Under the pieces are notes generated by a model. That model did no database searches and was not told the origin of the DNA. It worked only from the letters and a program-made list of their open reading frames with translations. This document shows, in pieces, positions 1-8,035 of a DNA stretch of 64,000 bases. The position numbers were made by a program, and so were the translations under genes. The DNA is taken from the NCBI RefSeq assembly GCF_036346855.1, contig NZ_CP107841.1, forward strand, positions 124,001-188,000, given 5' to 3'. Position 1 is the stretch's first letter. Each line of letters starts with the position of its first letter. The stretch comes from Streptomyces europaeiscabiei. Its GTDB lineage: Bacteria; Actinomycetota; Actinomycetes; Streptomycetales; Streptomycetaceae.

Positions 1-492
1 ACGCATGGTCGTGGAGTCTGGCACCGCGCCGGCGCCGTGGCGGGGGTGAGCCGCCATCGCGGGGCGCGGTCCGTCAGGTCGGGCCGGCGGTGTGTCAACT
101 CGGGGCGCCGGTATGTCAACTCGGGCCCGCCCAGGGGCCCGGGCCACCCCGACCAGCGATGACAGGCACACGCGTTCGCATCCACCTCGACGATGCCGAC
201 AGCGGCACGGGCGCTCCGCGCCCTGAACCGGATACGGCGACGCTCCGCGTCGCGACACCCGGATGCGATCCCTCCCCGGCGTGAACGCCGGGCCTCCTCA
301 CAAGAAACAGGTGAGGTGAACGCCGGTCCGCTCGCGGCCTTTTGGCCGAGCCCGGCTGCGGCTCGGCCGGGGTCCGGGCACGCCTTGGCCGGCCCTTGGC
401 CGATCCTCGGCCGTCCGTGCCGAGGGTGGGCCCGGCGTGCCCCGCCGGCACGAGCAGCACCATGATGACGACCGGGCGAAAAGAGCACTTCC
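1..492. other. Non-coding flank with transposon-end-like repeats
   Basis: I see no convincing gene here. Two near-identical 20-bp direct repeats containing TGTCAACTCGGG lie at about 90-125. They resemble the ends of an integrase-type insertion sequence, but no transposase is next to them. A hairpin at 275-292 is listed separately. Confidence 0.4.
275..292. repeat. Hairpin with TGAA loop, possible IS200/IS605 end relic
   Basis: A 7-bp stem CCCGGCG/CGCCGGG encloses the loop TGAA. The IS200/IS605 element further right ends in an almost identical hairpin (8-bp stem, same TGAA loop) at 5235-5254. This one may be a solo end left by a related element. No tnpA or tnpB is seen beside it, so this is suggestive only. 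Confidence 0.3.
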
Positions 493-896
493 ATGACCGA
501 CACCGCCGTCCCCGCGCGCGGGCAGGACTCTTGCGCGGCCGGCCCCTGCACGGCCCTGGCGCACGGCCTGGACACCGGGGCGTGGACGCCCGGCCCGCTG
601 GAGCGCCGGATCGCCCGGATGCTGCTCGTGGCCTGTGCCGGGACAGCGAACTGACCGCCGAGCGCATCCGGTCCGCCCTGTGGGAGGGCGCTGTCGCTCT
701 TCCCCATGCCGGTGAGGGGCGCCTCGCGGCCCTGCTCGCGCATCTGCACACCGTGGCGGGCACCGGGCACGGGCCCCGCGCCGCGAGGACGACGGCCCAA
801 GCCCGCGCGGTGCTGGAGCGCGTCGCGGGCGAGGAAGGGGAAAGGGGGGCCGGTGCGGGTGGCGGACGCCCGGCAGAGGTACGGGCGATGAGGTGA
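493..896 (+). pseudogene. Hypothetical protein, probably frameshifted
   Basis: From ATG 493 a 53-codon reading frame runs to a TGA at 652-654. An overlapping frame then continues with plausible protein (LTAERIRSALWEG through an Ala/Glu-rich helix) to the stop at 894-896. Joined by one frameshift near 640-655, the two parts would make a small helical protein of about 130 residues. Short helical proteins of this kind are common in Streptomyces, but I do not recognise the family. It could equally be two chance frames in GC-rich DNA. Confidence 0.3.
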
Positions 897-1187
897 CCTG
901 CCTGCGCCGCACGGCCCTGGGCACCCGTTGCGCACCGCCAGGGCCCGGGCCGGGCCGTCGGGGAGGTGTGGCCGAGGAGACGGGCCCGGCACCGGAGCCG
1001 ACCGGCTGCGCCTGCCAGGACACCTGCGGGCCACGCACTGCGCGTCGTGCGCCAAGAGGGCATCGGCTCAGGCGATCGTGCCCCCGGGGCCCGGTCCTGG
1101 ACCGGCCGCGCCCGCGGCGGCGGCCCGCGCCGCTGCGCGCCCGTGGGGGGGTGCTTCTATCTGTTCGGTCAAGGTCTGTGGGCTTGG

Positions 1188-2203
1188 TCAGGCTGTTTGT
1201 TCGTGCCCGGGCTGGTAGAGGGTGCGGTGCTTGAGCATGGCGTGCAGGACGTCGACGAGGCGGCGGGTGAGGCAGATGAGGGCTGCGTTGTGGCGCTTGT
1301 TTTCCGCGCGCTTCCTGTCGTAGTAGGCCCGCGATTCGGGGCTGCTCAGCAAGGCGAACGAGGCCAGGAACAGGGCCCGTTTGAGGATCTTGTTGCCGCC
1401 GCGGGGTGGTCCTTCGCCCCGGATGGAGGTCCCGGAACGGCGGGTGGTGGGGGTCAGTCCCGCGTAGGAGGCCAGGTGGGCGGCGGTGGGGAGCGCGCTG
1501 GCGTCGCCGACCTCGGCCAGGACGCGGGCACCGGTCCTGACCGCGACCCCGGGCATGGAGGTCAGGACCTTCGCGAGAGGGTGGGCATCCAGCAGTGCGG
1601 CGACCCGCATCTTGAGGAGGTCCCGGCGCCTGAGGAGAACCGCCAGGGCCTCGGCCAGGCCGGAGATGATCTCCCCTGCCGATGCCGTGCCGGGGACCTG
1701 CACCGTCTGCTCGGCCAGGGCGGTGGTGATCTGGCCGGCCAGCGTGCGGGCACTGCGCATGCGCGGGGCGGCCTGGAGCATGACCTGCGTGATCTGCTCG
1801 GTGCCGGCCTGGGCCAGCTGGGCCGGGGAGCCGAAGGTCTGCAGCAGGGCCAGGACGGCCGGGTGCCGCAGGCGGCATCCGAGGACGCGTTCGAGGGCGG
1901 GGTGGATGGAGGTGAGCAGTCCGCGCAGCCTGTTGGAGGTGCGGGTGGCGTCCTGGGCGAGGTCGTCGTCGTGGCCCAGGACCATGGTCAGTTCGGCCCG
2001 CACGCTCTCGTCGGCCTCGATGGAGTGCAGCAGGTGGGGCAGGGTGCGGGCGGCGTCGGCGATGACGTAGGCATCGCGGGCGTCGGTCTTGCGGTGCCGG
2101 GGTGCAGATCGGCCAGCCGGCGCATCGACAGGCCTGGCAGGTAGGCGACTTCGCATCCACAGTCGCGGGCGACGGTGACCGCCAGGGTGCCGATGGAGGC
2201 CGC
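1188..2203 (-). pseudogene. IS110-family transposase, C-terminal part (split gene)
   Basis: This is the C-terminal three-quarters of an IS110-family DEDD transposase. It shows the second acidic motif KTDARDAYVIADAAR and the C-terminal transposase_20-like region with SMPGVAVRTGARVLAE, SYAGLTPTTRRSG and GGNKILKRALF. The matching N-terminal part is at 6226-6470 on the same strand, so the gene was split by the transposon at 2204-6225. There is also a one-base deletion near 2108: the expected HPGTAKTDAR reads HPG-TA then shifts frame. The element is therefore doubly inactivated. Confidence 0.85.
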
Positions 2204-2250
2204 TGTTCAACGACACTCAAGATGCCTACGTGGGCGGTGAGTTGAGGGCA
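2204..2250 (+). repeat. Left terminal inverted repeat of the decayed transposon
   Basis: The end begins TGTTCAACGACACTCAAG and includes ATGCC-ACG--GGCGG, which matches the complement of the right end at 6178-6225. Truncated transposase coding sequence starts directly after it. Confidence 0.6.
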
Positions 2251-2254
2251 TGCT

Positions 2255-2662
2255 GTGCGCGCCGACCTGGCGGAGGCTTTCCGCTGGTCCGAGCACCGCC
2301 GGGTCGCCAAGACCGCAACGGTCTCGCTGCACGGAAACCGCTACCAGGTCGAACCCGAGCTGGTCGGCCACAAGGTCGAGCTGGTCTTCGACCCCTTCGA
2401 CCTGACCTTCCTACGGGTCCGCCTTGACGGCAACGACGCCGGCACCGCGAGACCGTTCCAGATCGAACGGCACTCCCACCTCAAGGCCCGCCCCGAAGTG
2501 CCCGCCGAGGAAGAACCCGCGCGGGTGACCACCGGCATCGACTACCTCCACCTGGTCGACACCGCGCACTCCAACCACCTCGGCCAGAAGATCAACTACG
2601 CGGCACTGGCCGACCCGCCCGCCGAGGCCGTCGACCTGACCGGCCAGGACTTAAGGCCATGA
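2255..2662 (+). pseudogene. Integrase-type (Mu/TniA-like) transposase, C-terminal fragment
   Basis: The reading frame gives a beta-rich C-terminal domain of the kind that follows the DDE core in Mu/TniA/IS481-like transposases. Key stretches are WSEHRRVAKTATVSLHGNRY, VGHKVELVFDPFDL and ARPFQIERHSH, followed by a helical tail. The catalytic core is absent: the frame opens only about 50 bases from the transposon's left end. The stop (2660-2662) overlaps the next start as ATGA, so the transposase, small protein and ATPase were once one operon. The family is known to pair such a transposase with an ExeA/TniB-like ATPase, as seen here. Confidence 0.75.
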
Positions 2663-2871
2663 CCAGGCCCGGCACCGGCGACTGGGCCGTGGTCCTGGCC
2701 GAACTGCACGCCTTCTTCGAAACCTGCGGCGAGGAAGTGGACGACGCACTCGCCGCCCGCTTCGGCTTCCCCGCCGCCGTCGACTGGATCAGCGCCGGCC
2801 TGGAGCTGGTCACCGAACACCTCCAGCAGCAGCCCTCGCCCGCGAACTCCCGGAAGGATCAACATGATTGA
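2659..2871 (+). CDS. Small acidic protein between transposase and ATPase
   Basis: A 70-residue acidic helical protein (VLAELHAFFETCGEEVDDALAARFGF) starts at ATG 2659. It overlaps the transposase stop by ATGA and overlaps the start of the ATPase gene (2864) at its own end. The coupling argues that it is a genuine component of the transposition operon. No function is recognised. Confidence 0.5.
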   Translation: MTRPGTGDWAVVLAELHAFFETCGEEVDDALAARFGFPAAVDWISAGLELVTEHLQQQPSPANSRKDQHD

Positions 2872-3490
2872 GAAGCTGCAGGCCCACTACGGGTTCGAGC
2901 GCATGCCCTTCGGCCGCAACCTGGCGCCCGGCATGCTGCACCGGCACGAGTCCCACAACCAGGCCGTCGCCCGCATCACCTGGTGCATCGCCGAACGCTC
3001 CATCGGCGTGGTCACCGGCGAGGTCGGCGCCGCCAAGACCGTCTCGGTCCGCACCTGCCTGGACGCCCTCGACCCGTCGAAATACAGCGTCATCTACATA
3101 CCGAACCCGATGATCGGGGTCCGCGGCATCCACGAGCAGATCGTGCACGCCTTTGGACAGACCCCCGCCCACCTCGGCTCGCGGCTGACCGTCCAGACCG
3201 GCAGGGCCCTGCTGTCCGAACGGGAAGAACGCGGACGCACTCCCGTCCTCGTCGTCGACGAGGCCCACCTGATGTCCTACGAACAGCTGGAATCCATCCG
3301 GATGCTGACGAATCAGGGCATGGACCAGGACTCTCCGCCGTCCTGCCTGCTGGTCGGCCAGCCCACCCTCCGACGCACCATGAAGCTCGCCGTCCTGGCC
3401 GCCCTCGAACAGCGGACCGCTCTGCGTTACACGATGCCGGGCATGACCTCGAAGGAGACGACCAGCTACGTCGCCCACCACGTCAACTTG
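2864..3490 (+). pseudogene. AAA ATPase of transposon (ExeA/TniB-like), 5' part
   Basis: This is the N-terminal 209 residues of the ATP-binding transposition protein. It begins MIEKLQAHYGFERMPFGRN after a GAAGGA ribosome binding site. It has a Walker A-like loop GEVGAAKT near residue 50, where the family normally has GEVGAGKT, and a Walker B segment VLVVDEAHLM near residue 130. The reading frame is interrupted after TTG 3490 by the IS200/IS605 element and resumes at ATG 5270. Joining the halves gives the family's expected HHVNL-MLKIAGR. Besides the insertion, the glycine-to-alanine change in the Walker A loop may have harmed nucleotide binding. Confidence 0.85.
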
Positions 3491-3493
3491 ACT

Positions 3494-3509
3494 CGGCCCT
3501 GAAGGACCG
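3494..3509. repeat. Subterminal hairpin at the tnpB 3' side of IS200/IS605
   Basis: CGGCCC-TGAA-GGACCG forms a 6-bp stem with one mismatch, three bases inside the element end. By analogy with the family it is recognised by TnpA, and it lies where the 3' end of the TnpB guide RNA (reRNA/omegaRNA) would be. Confidence 0.5.
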
Positions 3510-3565
3510 GGCTTGGAGGTAGTGCCCAGCTGGCTGCTGGGGTGGACTCCTCCGTCCAGACACCC

Positions 3566-4723
3566 CTATGGGGTGGCAGGGACGCGTGACTCACGCCCCG
3601 CATTCCACACGCTCTCGCCACGGGTGGCGATGTTGTGGGATGCGTTCCGGTCGGCGTGGGCAACGACCCCGCACCTCCGGCAGATGAAGAGCCCCTGGTC
3701 GACACGGTTTCGCTTGTCGACGTGGCCGCACTCGGCGCACGTCTGCGACGTGTACGCGGGATCGACGAAGACCAGGGGCACCCCGGCCCGCTTGGCCTTG
3801 TAGACGATGAAGTCTGCGAGCTGGGCGAAGGCCCAGGAGTGGAGTGCGACCCGTTGGGGCTTGCGGAGCCGTACCCGGTTGCGGATGCCCTTGAGTTCTT
3901 CGAGGGACAGGCCGCGTCCGGTGCGTTCAGCCTCGGTCACGATCGTCTTGGAGATGATGTGGTTCTGGTTGGCGGCGTGCCGCGCTTCTTTGCGGGCACG
4001 GGCCTTGAGCCGCCGCTTGGCGGACTTGGTGCGCTTCTTCTGGAGCTTGGCGCGCAGGGCAAGCTGTCGCTTGCGGTACCGGTTGAGTCTCCGCCCCGTG
4101 GCGAGGTAGCCGGTGGAGGCGGTGGCGATGTTCTCGATGCCGAGGTCCACGCCGATGAAGCCGTCCGGCTCGTAACTCTCGGCCTCGGGCACGTCACAGG
4201 TGGCGACGAGGTAGAACACGCCGTCGCGCTGGATCAGGTCGGATTCGCCCTGCCGGTGCGCCTGGAGCGTCTTGAGCGCGTCGGCGGAGCAGGCGAAGCG
4301 GATGTTCCTGACTCGGCCGTCCACGGTCCAGACGGACACGGTCCGCTGGTCGTGCTGCCAGCTCAGACACCGGTCGTCATACGGCTGTGCGGCTTCGGGG
4401 CGAAAGGTGACCGGCTTGGACTCAGCCCTGCGGCGGCGCTTCGAGCCCTCCTTGCCGAGGTTCCCGGCACGGATGTTGGCCTTGAGCGTGGTGTACGAGT
4501 CGCGCACCTTCTTGATGACGTGTTGCGCGGCCTGCGCTCCCAGCCCACGGGCCTTGAGTTCGGCGTAGGTGTGCTTGCGCAGCTCGTACTCACGCGGCAC
4601 ACCGCGCTCGAACGCCACCTGTGACACCCAGTTCGCGGCATCGTTGACCGTGCGCAGGGTGCGCTCAAGCGCGGATGCCTGCACGGCGTCCGGCATGAGT
4701 TTGACCTGCGTCACGATCTTCAC
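3566..4723 (-). CDS. tnpB: TnpB RNA-guided nuclease of IS200/IS605
   Basis: This is a full-length TnpB of 385 residues. Its RuvC-like nuclease residues are visible in order: Asp in GVDLGIEN near residue 190, Glu in LSLEELKG near 272, and Asp in HADRNASHN near 366. A CxxC...CxxC zinc ribbon (TCAECG, ICRRCG) lies just before the last motif. TnpB proteins are known to be guided by an RNA from the element's right end and to cut the empty donor site, which keeps the element in place. The guide would be read from about 3700 down past 3491 into the flanking ATPase sequence. The start at 4723 is 24 bases from the tnpA start on the other strand. Confidence 0.9.
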   Translation of the reverse strand: MKIVTQVKLMPDAVQASALERTLRTVNDAANWVSQVAFERGVPREYELRKHTYAELKARGLGAQAAQHVIKKVRDSYTTLKANIRAGNLGKEGSKRRRRAESKPVTFRPEAAQPYDDRCLSWQHDQRTVSVWTVDGRVRNIRFACSADALKTLQAHRQGESDLIQRDGVFYLVATCDVPEAESYEPDGFIGVDLGIENIATASTGYLATGRRLNRYRKRQLALRAKLQKKRTKSAKRRLKARARKEARHAANQNHIISKTIVTEAERTGRGLSLEELKGIRNRVRLRKPQRVALHSWAFAQLADFIVYKAKRAGVPLVFVDPAYTSQTCAECGHVDKRNRVDQGLFICRRCGVVAHADRNASHNIATRGESVWNAGRESRVPATP

Positions 4724-4746
4724 GAGAGTGATCGTAGCATTGATCT

Positions 4747-5175
4747 ATGTCACCACGCTGGGAGCCAAACCCCGATATCCGCAGGGGCCGTAGCGTCGTC
4801 TGCACCCTGCATGCGCACTTGGTCTTCACCCCCAAGTACCGGCGCGGACCGTTCACCGACGAGATCCTTCGGCGCTGCGAAGAGGTCATGCGCGACGTGT
4901 GCACCGACTTCGGCGCGGAGCTGCGGGAGTTCAACGGCGAACGCGATCACGTCCACCTGCTCGTGCATTACCCGCCCAAGGTCGCCATCTCCCGGCTCGT
5001 CGGCTCCCTCAAGGGCGTCTCCGCCCGGCGCCTGCGGCAGGAGTTCCCCGGCCACATCCGCAAGTACCTGTGGGGTGAGCACTTCTGGTCGCCGTCCTAC
5101 TTCGCCGCCTCATGCGGGGGCGCCCCGCTCGCCGTCATCAAGGAGTACATCGAGAACCAGAAACGTCCCGACTGA
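4747..5175 (+). CDS. tnpA: TnpA, Y1 single-strand transposase of IS200/IS605
   Basis: The protein has 142 residues, the family's usual length. It has the HUH metal motif in DHVHLLVHY near residue 68 and the catalytic tyrosine in IKEYIENQ near residue 136. It cuts and joins single-stranded DNA at the subterminal hairpins. The first 13 residues are less typical, so translation may start slightly downstream. The gene looks intact. Confidence 0.92.
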   Translation: MSPRWEPNPDIRRGRSVVCTLHAHLVFTPKYRRGPFTDEILRRCEEVMRDVCTDFGAELREFNGERDHVHLLVHYPPKVAISRLVGSLKGVSARRLRQEFPGHIRKYLWGEHFWSPSYFAASCGGAPLAVIKEYIENQKRPD

Positions 5176-5234
5176 GGCCAACAGTGCAGACCCTGCACCC
5201 GTGCACGTCAGAGCAGTGTTAAGAAGCGCTTCCT

Positions 5235-5254
5235 CCCGGGCGTGAACGCCCGGG
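5235..5254. repeat. Perfect subterminal hairpin of IS200/IS605
   Basis: CCCGGGCG-TGAA-CGCCCGGG is a perfect 8-bp stem with a 4-base loop, 15 bases from the element end at 5269. It is the probable TnpA recognition hairpin. Confidence 0.65.
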
Positions 5255-5269
5255 GTTCCGCGCTAGATC

Positions 5270-5467
5270 ATGCTGAAGATCGCCGGCCGCCCGGACCAGT
5301 TGTTCACCGAGGACGCGCTGACCTTGATCCACACAACCTCGCGCGGCTTTCCGAGAGCGGTCAACATCCTGTCCCTGCAGGCCCTGGTCGCCGCGTTCAC
5401 CACCGGCAAGAACCTCGTCGACGAGGCCGCCGCCCGCGCCTCCGTGAGCGAGGTGGTCGGCGACTGA
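5270..5467 (+). pseudogene. AAA ATPase of transposon, 3' part
   Basis: This is the C-terminal 65 residues of the ATPase interrupted at 3490. It carries the arginine-rich SRGFPRAVNILSLQAL helix typical of the ExeA/TniB-like family and ends with SEVVGD. It is in frame with the upstream half once the IS200/IS605 element is removed. Confidence 0.85.
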
Positions 5468-5565
5468 CAACTCGTCGGATCTGGCCGGGAGATGGCAGCC
5501 GGGCTTGCGGACCGACCACCGGGTTTGCAGGCTTCGCTCCATACCAGCAGGAAGGAATGCCAACC

Positions 5566-6081
5566 ATGATCCTCCCGAAGGTCAGGGACCCTCGCTTCGT
5601 GACGATCCGCCGCGGTGGCACCCTCACCGATTCGGATCACCATTTCCTCGCCCTCTGGGCGGCAGCCTGCGCGGAGCACGTCCTTGGCCTCTTCGAGTCG
5701 GTTCAGTCTGAGGACCCACGGCCGCGCCAGGCGATCGAGCATGCCCGAGCCTGGGTGCGCGGCGAGGTCAAGATGATGCAGGCCCGCGCGGCGGGCGGCC
5801 ATGCAATGGGCGCGGCTCGAGACCTGCGTGGCGCAGCACGGCATGCCGCTTACGCCGCCGGCCAGGCCGCAGTCGTCGCACACGTCGCCGCGCATGAACT
5901 CGGTGCGGCTGCCTATGCGATCAAGGCGGCACGCGCTGCCGCGCCAAAAGACGAGAGTGAGGCCGCAGGGCGACTCGAGTGCCAGTGGCAGCGCGACCAG
6001 CTCCCGGAAACGATTCGCGAGCTCGTACTTGACGACCAGCGCTTGCGCAACGACATCTGCTGGTCGGTGTTTGACTGCTGA
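5566..6081 (+). CDS. Imm-5-like putative immunity protein
   Basis: The 171-residue protein starts MILPKVRDPRFVTIRRGGTL. The start at ATG 5566 has GGAAGG about nine bases upstream; the in-frame ATG at 5557 is too close to it. It is rich in alanine helices (AARDLRGAARHAAYAAGQAA, VAHVAAHELGAAAYAIKAAR) and ends near RELVLDDQRLRNDICW. This pattern matches the Streptomyces family annotated as putative immunity protein Imm-5, thought to protect against polymorphic toxins; I know of no biochemical proof. No toxin gene lies beside it. It is inside the decayed transposon, so it may be an acquired orphan immunity gene. Confidence 0.6.
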   Translation: MILPKVRDPRFVTIRRGGTLTDSDHHFLALWAAACAEHVLGLFESVQSEDPRPRQAIEHARAWVRGEVKMMQARAAGGHAMGAARDLRGAARHAAYAAGQAAVVAHVAAHELGAAAYAIKAARAAAPKDESEAAGRLECQWQRDQLPETIRELVLDDQRLRNDICWSVFDC

Positions 6082-6149
6082 GGCTGATCCACCGGCACCT
6101 TGCCGAAGAAAACGACACCTCACCGACAACAGCCCCGCCGGAACACCAA

Positions 6150-6225
6150 CCGGCGGGGCGTCGCCATCAGAGTTCGTCGGCATCGTGAACGCCGCCCTCG
6201 TCGGCATTTTCAACGCCGGGCAACA
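6150..6225 (-). repeat. Right terminal inverted repeat of the decayed transposon
   Basis: The end contains two direct copies of CGTCGGCAT followed by -TGAACGCC or -TCAACGCC (about 6173-6217). These look like tandem transposase binding sites, as in Mu/Tn7-like ends. The terminal bases are AACA, the complement of the TGTT at the left end. Confidence 0.55.
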
Positions 6226-6470
6226 GCCGGCTGGTCGACCACGACCAGGACCTTCCCCTTGCGCCCCAGTCGGGTGAACAGCTCCCGCAGCTGGGGCTCG
6301 CCGTTGGGCAGCGGCTTGTCGAAGGCAGTGCGGCCGTCGGCCAGCAGGGCCGTGCCGTGGTGGGTGGACTTGCCCACGTCCAGGGCGCAGAACACGTCGA
6401 TCGAGGAGAAGTTGTTGCTGGTCACCGGGTTTCCCTCCCCGGAGTCACTACCGGTGGCCCGCTCGGGCAC
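6226..6470 (-). pseudogene. IS110-family transposase, N-terminal part (split gene)
   Basis: This fragment carries the first catalytic aspartate motif of IS110 transposases (IDVFCALDVGKSTHH) and runs through KVLVVVDQPA before being cut at the transposon junction. It continues at 2203 on the same strand. The likely start is the GTG near 6425 (VTSNNFSS) rather than the open end at 6470. Confidence 0.85.
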
Positions 6471-6808
6471 CGGAGATCGGCAGCCACATTACGCAGCCCT
6501 GCCTGTCGGCGGACACGCTTCCATCAGCGACCTTCCGGTGCCGCCAGGACCGGCGACAGCACCCCCCGGATCATCAAGGACAGGGGCAACGAGTCATACC
6601 GGCCCTGGAGGCCACGAGCCCGAACCGGGCTCTACGAGGAAGGCAATGGGCGGCGTCGGAGCCGGGCACGTGCCCGGCGGACGGCACACCCGTGGAGCGG
6701 GCACAACCTTCGGGCCGGTACCCGCCCCGGTGCGGGCCCGGGCACATGCGATCCGGCTGCGGGGCCGGCCGGTGCCGAAGCCGGTGTACGGCCGGTCCTG
6801 GCGTACCG
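6471..6808. other. Intergenic region between IS110 scar and biosynthetic cluster
   Basis: I see no gene. A perfect 7-bp hairpin GAGCCCG-AAC-CGGGCTC at 6616-6632 lies about 180 bases past the stop of the exporter gene and could help end the left operon's transcript. There is no T-tract. Confidence 0.4.
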
Positions 6809-8035
6809 TCAGGCGGGGGCCGCGGCCGGTGTCTTGTGCTCGTGCACGGCGGCCGGCCCCGGTACGCGCAGGGCGATCAGTCCCAGGGCGGTGAAGAACA
6901 CCGCCCAGCCGGCCCAGCCCTGCCAGGACCAGCCGACGGTGGTGCTGATCAGCAGCGGCCCGACCACCGTGGTCATGGCGAAGCCCAGGTTGAACACGGC
7001 GAGATGGCTGGTGGTCTGCTCGCGTGGGATGTGCAGCAGCGCCGCTCCCGTGGTGCCCGCGATGATCAGCAGTTCGCCCAGCGACAGCAGCACCGCGGCC
7101 ACGACGACGACCGCGACGTCCCCTTGCCCGCCGCCCAGCATCGTCAGCGGCACCACGAGAGCGCCGAGCCCCGACAGCAGTCCGCCGCGCAGCATCAGCA
7201 CCCGTGCCCGCTCCAGCCGCTCCGAGCCCCGGCTCAGCCGCACCTGGAGCACGACGACGAGCACCGTGTTCAGCAGCTGGATCACCGTCACGCTCCAGGA
7301 GGGGGCCTGGGTCTGCTGCACGATCCACAGCGGGACGCCGATGCCCAGCAGCAGTGCCGACAGGGTGAACGCCCCGTACAGGGCGGTGATGCCCAGGAAG
7401 GCGCGGTTGCGCAGGATCCGCGCCCGTCCGCCCTGTCCGCCCGCCGGGGTGGCCGCCACGGCGTCGAAGCCCCGGCATATCGCGGCACAGCACAGGAACA
7501 GCAGGGCCGAGGCCGCCATCGCCGCCCGGTAGGCCCCTGCCTGGTCGGCGGCGATCGCGGCGCCCGCGGGCAGCGCGCCGGCGGCCATCCCGGCGTTGCG
7601 CAGCGTGCGCAGCCGGGCCAGCGCGCCGACGGCCGCGGCGTTGGGGACGCGGCTGATCAGTCCGGACTCGATGAGCGGGCCGATGCCGCGGCTGAGGAGT
7701 CCGGCCACCGCCGCGGCGCCCAGCGCCTGGGTGAAGGAGCCGACCATGGCCAGGGCGAGGAAGGCCGCGCAGCGGATCAGGAACAGCACGCACAGCACGC
7801 CGCGGATGCCGTAGCGCTCCGCGGCCCGGGCGATGGGCATGGCGCCCAGCAGCGAGGTCACTCCCGACACGCCCAGGACCACGCCGATCTGCTGGTTGGA
7901 CAGGGCGGCCGCCTTGTCCAGGAAGAGCACCGACAGCGACAGGTACGTGCCCAGGCCGACCGCGTCGCACAGACCGACGGCGTAGAAGCGGCGGGCCGAG
8001 GACGTGGCGGGCGGGGCGGCGGGGCGGTCAGTCAC
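6809..8035 (-). CDS. MFS efflux transporter
   Basis: This is a 408-residue major facilitator protein with about 12 hydrophobic segments. An early loop, ARAAERYGIRGVL, corresponds to the conserved loop between helices 2 and 3. It starts at GTG 8035 and overlaps the ATP-grasp stop by 8 bases, so the two are translationally coupled. As the last gene of the left operon it most likely exports the pathway product and gives self-resistance. The substrate cannot be read from sequence. Confidence 0.85.
   Translation of the reverse strand: MTDRPAAPPATSSARRFYAVGLCDAVGLGTYLSLSVLFLDKAAALSNQQIGVVLGVSGVTSLLGAMPIARAAERYGIRGVLCVLFLIRCAAFLALAMVGSFTQALGAAAVAGLLSRGIGPLIESGLISRVPNAAAVGALARLRTLRNAGMAAGALPAGAAIAADQAGAYRAAMAASALLFLCCAAICRGFDAVAATPAGGQGGRARILRNRAFLGITALYGAFTLSALLLGIGVPLWIVQQTQAPSWSVTVIQLLNTVLVVVLQVRLSRGSERLERARVLMLRGGLLSGLGALVVPLTMLGGGQGDVAVVVVAAVLLSLGELLIIAGTTGAALLHIPREQTTSHLAVFNLGFAMTTVVGPLLISTTVGWSWQGWAGWAVFFTALGLIALRVPGPAAVHEHKTPAAAPA

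Larger units (their letters stand above)
3491..5269. mobile_element. IS200/IS605-family insertion sequence (tnpB and tnpA divergent)
   Basis: The 1779-bp unit is bounded exactly because the host ATPase frame rejoins between TTG 3490 and ATG 5270. There is no target duplication, as expected for single-strand Y1 transposition. Subterminal hairpins with TGAA loops lie near both ends (3494-3509 imperfect, 5235-5254 perfect). It carries tnpB on the minus strand and tnpA on the plus strand, back to back, as in IS605. Both genes are open, so the element may still be mobile. Confidence 0.88.
2204..6225. mobile_element. Decayed Mu/TniA-type transposon inserted in IS110
   Basis: The left end (from 2204) and the complement of the right end (up to 6225) both start TGTT and then share T-A-ATGCC-ACG--GGCGG-G in register. 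The flanks read GCCGC (2199-2203) and GCCGG (6226-6230), a 5-bp target duplication with one mismatch. Removing the element restores an IS110 reading frame through the DQPA-SIGTLAV region. Inside are the C-terminus of an integrase-type transposase, a small gene, an AAA ATPase, an immunity-like gene and a nested IS200/IS605 element. Most of the transposase gene is missing, so an internal deletion has occurred at the left side. Confidence 0.7.
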
